Source: Chloromonas sp. AAM2
Lineage: Eukaryota > Chlorophyta > Chlorophyceae > Chlamydomonadales > Chlamydomonadaceae
Reading direction: 5' to 3'
Assembly: GCA_004335635.1 (NCBI GenBank)
Contig: QAXH01002708.1
Span: 372 to 17,767 of the forward strand
DNA length: 17,396 nucleotides
Of the stretch, positions 9,101 through 17,396 are shown piece after piece. Both the position numbers and the translations under genes were made by a program. The first letter of the stretch is position 1. Every line of letters begins with the position of its first letter. The notes beneath the pieces are model-generated. The model saw nothing but the letters and a program-made list of their open reading frames with translations, made no database searches and had not been told where the DNA came from.

Positions 9101-12100
9101 AGCACAAGGCAGGCGGAATCAGCGCACGTGTGTATTGTGCATTGCTTTCTGTCTGTCACTCAATACTGGCCCCAATGCTCAGACCGAGTATGCTAGTACA
9201 ACACATACAAGTTGCTTGCAGAGTGACGCCCGCTACAGCACACTGTTTGCCATCCTATCCTCCAGCTCTTCTTTTAAAGCGCGTGGCATACCCAACCACG
9301 GTCCGCCGCTGTAGAAGCCTGCAACCTTAGCCCTCAAGCCTCTGTCGTTCCAAACACGCAACCCCATGGTCTGCCACCGCAGATGAAGCTGCCGACTGTG
9401 TGCCCCGCCCAACCCTCCGTTGAGTCCCCGCCCACCTTGCCCTGTGCCACTGCCGCCGCCAGGTCCTGGGGCATGGCGGGTACTGGACGGTCGGGGGCGG
9501 GCGTCAGCACGCCCGAGGCAACAAGACCGTCATACGTACGCCTGTATGGCAGGGGGCATCAGGCGTGGTGTTGCGAATTCGCTTTGTGATCAAGCCAAGG
9601 GCTTAGCAGGACAGCAGGTGCTTTGTCCACAACAAAGGCCAGCGATCTCATGCATAAGTCTAAACAAACATCAAGCCATTCCCAGTCAATCTCGACTGAC
9701 AACCCTGCTTTACGCGTCTGTCAAATGCTACATCCCCGCATTGCACGCCTGGCATGCATCCCTCCACTCCCTCACTTGATTGGCCTTGACTTTCACTTGG
9801 CTTTTCCCCTGGGATTTCACTTTCCCTCTCACTTGATGGCTGCCTCCAGGCCCTCAAACGATTCTGGCACCACTGCGCCCGCGTCCTTCAGCGCCTGGTT
9901 CTTTGCCTGTGCTGACTCGTCGTCGCCCCCGCTGCGCGCCCCGGCGTGGCCAAACTGCACCTCGCTCTTGAACAGGGAGGCGCACGTGCCGGACACCCAC
10001 CCAACCTGGAACACAGTCAACAACATCATCCTCATCCTCATCCTCATCTTCATCTTCATCACCATCATTATCATCACATGGCATTTGCAGGTGCACTACG
10101 TGCGGGACACCCAGACAATCTGGAATGCAGTCAAGGTAGAAGACAGTGAACAAAGCATGTAACGACTGCATGCACAACTGTCCACGGCTCGGCTACTGTA
10201 CAGCACATTTTAGCCCGGCCCTTCCACCAGTCTTCCAAGAGCATTGCTGCATGCACTTTGCTTCTTGCCGCTGAGATTTGCTTGTTTAAATGTACAGCAA
10301 AGCGCCTTGGCGCTGCACATGTTTAACCAGCGCGCATGCCTTCCAGATGCTGCACATGTCACAACATGCTCCAAGCCTGCCAACTCAGAAAACTTACGCC
10401 TTGCACCATGAAGCGATCATTAACATTAGGATGCAAAGCGGCCTAACCTAATTTCAACTCTCCACTATTCTGCTACCCTATTCGCGCACCCACCACCGGC
10501 TTAGTGATCGCCCCTGCCTTGAGCGCTTCCACCACGCCGTACTCATCCTGGCCACCCAGCTCACCCAGTATCACGATCAGCTTGATCTGCACGTGCATTC
10601 CAGTATTAAATATGCACTACAGATATAACAATGTACCATGCACAGTGCGGCAGGTGAAGCTCTAGCCATCTTGAGGTGCAAGCAAACTCTCGCAAACTGT
10701 TTGGATAGCGAACGTGTCATGACCGAGGTGACAGTGCGACGTGGCAAGCAAACTACTGTCAGTCATGCAACATATGTTTCGCTGGTGTTTTGCTCGGCGA
10801 GCTTCGACCAACCCAACAAACAAACAAACAAACTCAACAGGTCACAGCTATGGACAAATCTTGGTGCTTGTACTGCATGTGTTTTGCCAATAGACACACG
10901 TAAAGGTCCGTCCTTGTCAAACGGTGCATCTGATTTGCCAATGGCTTGTGCTTTTCCCTCACCTCTGGTATGTTCTGGTACCTGAGGCAGTGGTCACACA
11001 GGGTGGAGCCGGGGAACGTGTCGCCGCCAATGGCAATACCTGTGAGAGGCATGGTACACAACCAATGCCGCAAGGAGCAGTGATGAACCACGTGGATACA
11101 TTCTTTCATAGCAGCATCAGTTGACGTCGAGGCAGAGCTTCCCGTGGCCTGCAAGGCTGCACTACCTGAACCTATTGATCATTTTTATGTTCAAAACGTT
11201 CATGCTCACCTTTCAACCCCTGGCCCCTACCCCAACGTTACTTGTCTCCCCCACTCAGCAGCCCTCCTCAGACTGAAAGCCATCTAACATCAGCGAAAGT
11301 CAGCTGTGGCTGCTGCACCCTACCTTCAAACAGGCCATCGGTTGCGCGCGCGAGCACGTTGTACATTTCGTTTGACATGCCGCCGCTCTTGCTCACGAAC
11401 CCCACGCTGCCTGGGCGGTACAGCTTGCATGCAATGATGTTGTCCAGCGTGCCCGCGGTGTCACCAATCTTGAATGCACCGGCCTGCATGCAGGAATGAG
11501 CAGTCACGTTTCAATGAATCTGCTCAACCTGGTTGCTCAAGCTGGAAACTGTTTGCTGGACCTGGTTTCTCAAACTCAAATGTGCTTGCTGAATCAGGCC
11601 GCGACTTGTACAGCAAGTGAAAAACCACAAGGAGGGCCTAATTCCATCATTCAATCAACAACCTGAAACATGCATAACGGCAAAGGGCATGGGTAGCAGC
11701 GAGCAAGGATTGGCAGCATTACTACGTTTCGAGCAACACTTCATTTGAGTCTCTTGGGGAAACTGCTGCCTTCCGCTTGTGTGACCGAGTTGTTCCTCTC
11801 GGTGGTCCGTTGACGCCTGCTCCAGTGTGTCTCTAGCGCAGGACAGGTATCAAACTCTGCTGTTGAACACTCCCGTCACCTTTGCCTCGCTCAACGCACC
11901 CCAAACCTGCTCTAGCGTGAGAAGTCAAGACAGATATCGCACTCAACCCGAACTGCTTGGAACCCTGTGCTGCTCTGCTTCCATACCTGCACGCCTCCCA
12001 CTGTCGCTGGGCCCAGGATGACCTTGTTGTGCGTGCGAGCGTAGGCAATGAGGTGCTTGGTGTCCCGCTCAGGCACGCCCTCAGCAATAATGGCCACTGT

Positions 12101-13299
12101 GCGAATGGTGGCCTGACGCAGGGCCTCCAGGGAAGAGTCAAATGCACTGCAAGCACACACACGTACAGTACAACACAACAAGGGTGTATACGTGTGCAGC
12201 GTAGCAGACACAACAACAGTTCTTGTTGGACGAAGCTCCGCAGCTGCCTCTAGGCTCGTGCCTAAACTGTGTTGTTTGGCCCATCCTGCCTATGATTCCT
12301 GTTCTCGGCTGGCATCCCCCCTGTGCTTTAGTTTAGGCGTTGTATGTACACCAGTTCATGAGATCAGCTGTTGCTGTTATTTACCCGTTAAACTCATCCT
12401 GGCCACAGGTGATGACACAGTTTTAAACACACGCTGTCAGTCTTCGCCTCACTCTAACCTGACGCCTCCACGCCTCGGCTGTAAGGGCACTTGAGCGCTG
12501 ACTCCTAATCCGCTTGCCATTCTCATGCCGCATGTACGCCGTATGTGATTGTGTTTCTAGCGTCAAACCATGCTTGTTCGTGTTTGCGCCTTGACACACG
12601 AACCTGCGGAAGGATGCGTAGTTGATGAAGACGTCCGCTTTGGCGTGCTTCCGAGCTGCCTCCTCAATGCTGCACTCAAACACACAGGCAAAATAACAGG
12701 AAATAATAGAAACTTTGCAGCTTATCAGAGCATCCGCTGAACAGTTTTGGTGATGGGGACGAGCATGTCAGGGAATGTCACGCAAAAGGGATAAACAGTG
12801 TTGATTAAACCATCTGCCCTTAGCATCCAAGTTCGGTGATGGTTGTCCACAGGTGTGCCATGAGTTGTGTGCAGTTGTGCCTTACTTGCTACCAAGCTAC
12901 CGTCATGCAAGTCAGCGCATGCTGGGTCCTACCTGCCGTACACTGGGATAGCCACCTCTGTGTTGCCGAAGAACAGCTTATTGAAGCCACCTGTGGAACC
13001 CGGCTGGACGATGCATGCAACAGATGGTGTCGTGCGGCCTGCATGTCGCATGCGGTCACATTCGGTGACCAGCCATTCTTGGAAGAGACAACCGCAGGTG
13101 CTCACGATCAGAAAGCTTACCACAGGTGAAGTCAAAGTCAAGCATTCGTTGAACCTGTAGTTGCAAGAGCGAGCCGGTTGGATCAGATCGCATTTGTAAC
13201 CTCGGACGAACCCCGAGCAGTCGCATCACTCACTGGCTTCTCTTTATAATTGTAGAAGATCGCTTGTGTCTCCGGCGTGAATAGGCGCCCCAACTTCAT
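6106..13299 (-). CDS. ACLB: ATP-citrate lyase, beta subunit (plant-type ACLB), 16 exons, complete
   Basis: Cytosolic ATP-citrate lyase converts citrate, CoA and ATP to acetyl-CoA and oxaloacetate; in plants and green algae it is a heteromer of ACLA and ACLB. Exons in coding order: 13234-13299, 13121-13154, 12933-13038, 12604-12669, 11987-12146, 11324-11483, 10963-11039, 10494-10586, 9833-10005, 9436-9541, 8817-8933, 8243-8301, 7616-7771, 7125-7281, 6581-6730, 6106-6255. They total 1830 nt, 609 residues plus TGA, against about 608 in Arabidopsis; all introns are GT-AG. The CoA-ligase half has [10 protein letters not shown] (about 171-179) and QFGHAG with the phospho-His (about 274). The citrate-synthase-like half has CADHG (His ~414), GIGHR (His ~489) and NVDG (Asp ~540). 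The C-terminus is [18 protein letters not shown] at 13299 is the only Met after an in-frame [23 protein letters not shown] matches the plant N-terminus. All key residues are present and the gene looks functional. ACLA is not in the window. Confidence 0.97.
9055..9086. repeat. AAC/AGC-rich low-complexity run in ACLB intron 10
   Basis: Imperfect run of AACAACAGCGACAGCAACAA type in the intron 8934-9435. Short and imperfect, with no feature beyond composition. Confidence 0.7.
10024..10077. repeat. (CATCCT/CATCTT/CATCAC)n imperfect microsatellite in ACLB intron 8
   Basis: Hexameric and trimeric CAT-based array directly upstream (on the minus strand) of the exon 9 acceptor region. It separates exon 9 from a degenerate copy of its own start at 10095-10135. 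On the coding strand it reads as purine-rich GATGAG. Confidence 0.9.
10095..10135 (-). pseudogene. degenerate duplicate of the ACLB exon 9 acceptor and first codons
   Basis: The segment containing GGGACACCCAGACAATCTGG resembles 9982-10020 (GGACACCCACCCAACCTGG and following bases), offset about 114 bp. Both continue into CAGTCAA. On the coding strand it gives ATTCCAG|ATTGTCTGGGTGTCC against the real TTCCAG|GTTGGGTGGGTGTCC. The copy would read IVWVSRT then TAG, so it is a dead partial exon with a decoy 3' splice site. Confidence 0.65.
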
Positions 13300-14634
13300 C
13301 TTGGCAACGAGTTTGAGGGCAAGGGCTTGAGTAGGGCTTGGCAATCCCGAGTGGATCTAAAGGCAACAAAGCAGGCCAGCGAGTAGAAGTCGCTCCCCGT
13401 GGATTGGACGTCGTAGGCAGGCGGCAATCCAAGATTTCCGTCCGTCACGTGCCCATTCAAAACGCTCAAGTTTGGACTTGTCACGCATGGGCATTGTAGC
13501 AGGAAGTTTAGACGGCACACTTGAACGTACTTGTTTGCCTGTCTCCAGTGCACGCGAGGGGTGGCAATGTGGGCCCTTCAAGACGCATAGATTTAGCATG
13601 ATAGAGCTGTCACACCCGTCTGACAGTGGACAAGGGACTCACTCAACATCTCTGGGCTATATCAAGCTGGACATTAGGGTCTTAAACGTTGGACAGCAGA
13701 AGGCTAGCCCTACGAAGGCTAGCGCTGCTTGTGATACCAATTGACGAATTTGGTGGTCCTTCTGTTGCAAGCCCAGGCATAGCCTCCAACTCGCTTTTGT
13801 TTGCCAGCCCTCGATCAGAACACTGGCAAGTCGCGCCCTGTACAACTGCCCTAGTATTTGCGTAAGGCAGTTCGACGCAGTTGTGCATGGCGTGACACAT
13901 GCGTGTCGCTGATGGTATAGCACCAACAAGCCTGGTAAATCCATCAACTGACTTTCACGCTCGTGCGCTCAGCGGTGTTTTTGGTTGGGGGGCTGACCGT
14001 TTGGTTTGAAAACCGTCATTGCAACTGTACAACTGCCCTAGTATTCGAGTAAGAGATAATCCCACAACACCACATGACGTCAGAATGAGCGTGGATGTGC
14101 TCGTCCTTGTGTCCCTCGGTGTCATACCATCAACTCGTACAGGCTGCATCCGCTCCCTTGGCCACCTTGGACCACGGCCGCATCATTGGAACACAGTCAC
14201 TTGCATAAGCATCGAAACAACGGTGGCGTTTTGCAGGTGCTCGCATACACTCTCTCTGTATGCTGATGTCATTTCTTGAAGGCGTCAGGCTGTCCGTTGG
14301 AAACGGTTGATAACCCGATTGCTTGCCGAGCTGCATTGAGCGTGCAAGCTACAGTCAAAGTAGAACCTGCATATTAATGCTCTCAAGGTCAACTTACTTT
14401 GCAAGTACGGGACTTGCATAAGGTCACGTGATGTTCTTCTTTTTCGCTAGCGCCAACCTTGGCTTACGCTTTCCGTCCTGAGAATCAACGAGGCACCTCT
14501 GCAAGGTTACGGACAAGAAGGTGCGCCGAGGACCCTGTTTGCTACTGGCACACGTCCCCACCTGCACACCTGCTTCTTGTTGCAAGCATGTCAAACAAAA
14601 AAACAGACCCCGTTTGCGTCGTGCGGGTATCGCC
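13300..14634. other. divergent intergenic region (ACLB / CNNM-type gene promoters)
   Basis: About 1.3 kb between two start codons pointing away from each other, so it should contain both promoters and 5' UTRs. No convincing TATA box was found in either direction. It carries a 20-bp direct repeat (13839-13858, 14026-14045). No gene is supported: the open frames at 13244-13599 (minus) and 13472-13744 (plus) have no family motif or splice support. Confidence 0.55.
13839..14045. repeat. 20-bp direct repeat in the divergent promoter region
   Basis: TGTACAACTGCCCTAGTATT occurs exactly at 13839-13858 and 14026-14045, 187 bp apart, and similarity continues weakly after each copy (TTGCGTAAG / TCGAGTAAG). 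The copies may be remnants of a duplicated element or paired protein-binding sites. Confidence 0.85.
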
Positions 14635-17335
14635 ATGTCTACAACAGGTGGTAACATGGTGCTGGGAGATGTGCTGGCCAGGCATGGCCGAGACTTGTTG
14701 GAGCATTGGGATGACCACAGCGAGGCCACAGCCTGGACATACCTTGTCTTGTGCATCTTCTTGGTAAGAACTAGCTGCATGCCATGCAAGCTTGTCAGCC
14801 ACACTTACGCAAGGCACTGCACTACACAAAACTTCAGCAAGGCACTCCACTGGGTACGCCAAGGCGAAGCTGATGAGGTGAATTTTGCTCAAACACAGAG
14901 TCATACCGACCATGCCTCAACCTTGAACACACATGTCTCAACCTTGAACACACATGTCTCAACTCCCGTGCCTGTTCGCAAACCGCGTTCTACAGATCAT
15001 AAGGCACAACTGCACCCAACCAGACAGGCACACGCTATTGTATGCCTCTTGTATGCAACTCATTGAGGCTTTTCATTGCAGCGTGCCTCTCATAGAAAAT
15101 TTCTCTCAATTTGTGAATGCTTAGTCTGGTCTCCATGCTCCTGCTCCGTCACCATAGGTATTGTTTGCTGGCATGATGTCTGGCCTCACGCTGGGCCTCA
15201 TGTCCATGGACATAGTAGAGTTGGAGGTGCTGCGGAGAAGTGGGTCAGAATTGGAAGCAAGGCAGGCAGCGCGAATCATTCCAGTGGTCAAGGATGCGCA
15301 CTTTCTACTGGTGAGGCCAAACAATGCTGGTAAACGCACAGTTCCTACTGGTGAGGCGATTTGGCTCATCAGGTGCTCATGTTTTTTAGGCATTCATGCT
15401 AGTGTTGAGACGCTTCAATCCTCTCGATCATTGTTGATTCCTATCAGCCAGCTTGAGAGAGGCACGTGCTAGCAGCTACCAAAACCTCAGCGTGCATGCG
15501 GCCACGCGTCACCTGCTCAACTGCACTCGTGCGATTTCACCCTGTCCAAGCATGTACGCTTCTGGCCCAGCCAGGCAGCTATGAGAACCTTGTATTTTCA
15601 GATGCAGGCCTGGCCTTCCGCCCTTGCAAGCCATGCTCACCATCCCCCCCCAAACAAAGTTTGCCAGTTCTTGGACAATTCTGGAACCTTTCTGGGCCGT
15701 GTGCTGTAATTGTTGATTAATTAATAGATTGAGCAGGATTTTTGATCAACTAAATGACTGATTAATCGACCAATTGGTTGCTTGGCTTACTGGTCCCTGC
15801 CCTTTCAGGTGACGCTGCTGCTGTGCAATGCCGTGGCCATGGAGGCCCTTCCCATCTTCCTGGACAAGATTATGGACTCGGTGGCGGCCATCCTTGTGTC
15901 CGTCACGGCAGTGCTGTTCATGGGGGAGATATTCCCACAGGCGGTGTGCTCAAAGTAAGTGGATGTGAAAACACGTGCTGGCCCATCCATTGCCACTGAA
16001 GTCAGGCGTTGATGCAGAAGTTGATGTAACACAACCCCCCAAAAAAAAGAAGTTTGCCAGTTCTGGGACATTTCTTGCGTCGTGCACTGGCAAACTTCTT
16101 TTTTTTTGGGACAGACACAACAATCATTGAATGTGAGGATTCACGAGCATCTCATTCTTTTGTTAGTACGAGTTGTTGCCACTTAAATCATGAGGACATT
16201 CCAGTCACTGAACCCAATGATAACCTGCACCATGCTCACCAGTGCTTCTGAGTCGACCAAACCCATAAGGCTGATGTGCGTGGGGCTTCATCCTAGTGAC
16301 ATGCAGTCAGAGAGGTGACCAGGATGCTATGCTTATCAAACTAGAATTATACTTGGCTTGTGCAGCCTGTGCTTCTGGACCCTGACGCACAGAACATGCC
16401 GAACCCTAACGCAGCTCATGCACTACTTCTACCGTCAGACTGGCCCATCCGCTGATCCAAAGAATCACATGCGACTTGGGGGCCCCATCTCACATTGGTA
16501 GCCCTGTTTGCGCAAGCACATGGGGTCTTTCTCTGGTTGTTGAACACCACCTGAAATTTCATATAATTTCAGTCACTGCAGACAGTTATCAGGGCAGTCC
16601 GGTCTCCCACGCCGATGTTAACCTGTGCCATGTTCATGTGCAGGTACGGACTTGCCATTGGTTCCGCCATGTCCATCCCCGTGCGGGTGCTCATGCTGCT
16701 GACCAGCCCCATATCCTTCCCCATAGCCAAGCTGCTGGACTTTGTCCTGGGAGGAGAGCACGCCAGCCTGTTCAGGTGCGGGACACATACAGTGTGTTCA
16801 ATATGGCTGTTGACGCTGGCAGGTGGGCGCGCAGCCCACACGTTTTCATAAAGCCAAGGAGAAGCACATATGATGGGACAAGGAGAAGCCTTTGTTTCTG
16901 CACTGCACCTGCGCTGATTGTGGAGCAAGAAAAGGGACATGCCGCTGCATGCACCCTGGGTTCCAGGCGCAAGCAGCTCAAGGCACTGGTGCTGCTCCAT
17001 GCCAGGGACGAGGGCTTTGGGGGCAGGCTGACGTCAGACGAGATACAGATCATCACAGGTAAGGGTGTTACAGGCTTCGTACGGTCGGAAACTTTTAATT
17101 AGGAGGCTTTTAAGTGTAGGACAGGATTGATTGGGTTGGAGACCTGACCCAAGGTGCGGCTGGGCAAACATACCTTGGACAAGCGTCGTACTATGCTAGA
17201 TTTCCAGTCCATTGAAGTTGTTTCATTGAAGCGCGCATCATCTCAACCCAATTCAGAACCGCTGTCAATGTGGCACATACTCTGGAACGACGTAGCTTGT
17301 GCAGAGCCATTGTGTCCAGCTGCAGCACAGTGCGT

Positions 17336-17396
<61 letters not shown>
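14635..17396 (+). CDS. CNNM / CBSDUF-type DUF21 membrane protein, 5' part (five exons in window)
   Basis: Exons: 14635-14763, 15158-15310, 15809-15954, 16644-16775 and 16967-17058, all GT-AG; the frame continues past the window. The 217 complete residues form a DUF21 (CNNM transmembrane) domain like plant CBSDUF proteins. A first membrane segment at about 33-60 ends [20 protein letters not shown]. Next come [20 protein letters not shown] (95-114) and a hydrophobic stretch ending GEIFPQAVC, the conserved Glu-x-x-Pro-Gln-Ala core. [20 protein letters not shown] and the amphipathic [20 protein letters not shown] lead into the cytosolic side, and the visible part ends [10 protein letters not shown], where plant homologues continue ALDLTEKTA into CBS domains. 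Family members (CNNM, CorC, MgpA) act in Mg2+ export or its control. ATG at 14635 (GCCATGT) fits the family; an in-frame ATG at 14521 would add 38 basic, Cys-containing residues. Confidence 0.93.
14917..14958. repeat. 21-bp tandem duplication in intron 1 of the CNNM-type gene
   Basis: TCAACCTTGAACACACATGT plus C is repeated twice in exact tandem (14917-14937, 14938-14958), and a third partial unit (TCAAC) follows. Confidence 0.92.
15305..15357 (+). repeat. duplicated 5' splice site segment after CNNM exon 2
   Basis: CTACTGGTGAGGC spans the exon 2 donor (15305-15317) and is repeated exactly 40 bp on (15345-15357); flanking CGCAC and TT bases also match. The second copy is an equally good GT donor (CTACTG|GTGAGG). 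Using it would add 40 nt and shift the frame, so the first copy is the productive one. Confidence 0.8.
15644..15691 (-). repeat. dispersed short repeat copy (diverged)
   Basis: CAAACAAAGTTTGCCAGTTC followed by TTGGACAATTCTGG, preceded by a C run. This is an inverted, diverged copy of the family at 5869-5900, lying in intron 2 of the CNNM-type gene. Confidence 0.7.
16036..16113. repeat. inverted-repeat (hairpin) copy of the dispersed repeat
   Basis: The left arm 16038-16060 (CCC, eight A, GAAGTTTGCCAG) and right arm 16087-16110 (CTGGCAAACTTC, nine T, GGG) are near-perfect reverse complements around a spacer of about 26 bp that contains TTCTGGGACA. The transcript could form a long hairpin inside intron 3 of the CNNM-type gene. 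Related to copies at 4955-5116, 5869-5900 and 15644-15691. Confidence 0.9.
17337..17396. repeat. (GAT)20 microsatellite running off the window
   Basis: Perfect GAT run of 20 units from 17337 to the last base, so its full length is unknown. It lies in the fifth intron of the CNNM-type gene; nothing else was recognised between 17059 and 17336. Confidence 0.97.

Noticed and set aside
14186..14200. TTGGAACACAGTCAC resembling 10006-10020 at the ACLB exon 9 acceptor
   Set aside because: The similarity is only about 13 bp with no matching flanks, so chance is a sufficient explanation.
14521..14634. In-frame upstream ATG as start of the CNNM-type protein
   Set aside because: It would add 38 basic residues with no counterpart in plant homologues; ATG at 14635 has better context and gives a family-like N-terminus. 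It is kept only as an alternative.
14917..14958. Repeat units considered as a CRISPR-like array
   Set aside because: The units are directly adjacent without spacers, only two copies exist, and the setting is a eukaryotic intron.
16476..17102. 208-codon plus-strand open frame
   Set aside because: It overlaps CNNM exons 4 and 5 and, over exon 4, reads the wrong frame; the conserved DUF21 reading needs the splice sites at 16643/16644, 16775/16776 and 16966/16967.

Overview
The window looks like nuclear DNA of a green alga (chlorophyte). Its genes are split into many short exons (34-173 nt) by GT-AG introns, exon codons are richer in G/C-ending codons than the surrounding DNA, and introns and intergenic spacers carry microsatellites and short dispersed repeats. 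The best-conserved gene encodes a plant/algal-type separate beta subunit of ATP-citrate lyase, and the membrane protein gene resembles plant CBSDUF/CNNM proteins. Nothing is prokaryotic in layout: there are no operons, ribosome binding sites or tRNA/rRNA genes that I can recognise. Exon coordinates below were read by hand from splice sites, reading-frame continuity and family conservation.

Layout. (1) 1-124: the end of a frame resembling the catalytic-Cys segment of Josephin-type deubiquitinases, cut by the window edge. (2) 125-2003: no gene recognised; one 21-bp direct repeat. (3) About 2004-4454, plus strand: a multi-exon gene for a protein with two tandem SpoVS-like (Alba-fold) domains, possibly with a transit-peptide-like N-terminus; its 3' end is unresolved. 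(4) 4455-6105: convergent spacer with copies of a short dispersed repeat, a 20-bp tandem repeat and back-to-back TGTAA/TTACA motifs. (5) 6106-13299, minus strand: a complete 16-exon ACLB gene (1830 nt of CDS, 609 aa), every exon junction checked for frame. (6) 13300-14634: divergent spacer, presumably holding the promoters of ACLB and the next gene. (7) 14635 to beyond 17396, plus strand: first five exons of a CNNM/CBSDUF (DUF21) membrane protein gene; the CBS domains lie outside the window.

The three main genes do not form an obvious pathway. ACLB makes cytosolic acetyl-CoA with an ACLA partner encoded elsewhere; the CNNM-type protein is a probable magnesium/ion transporter or regulator; the SpoVS-like protein has no known role in algae and is the item most worth following up.
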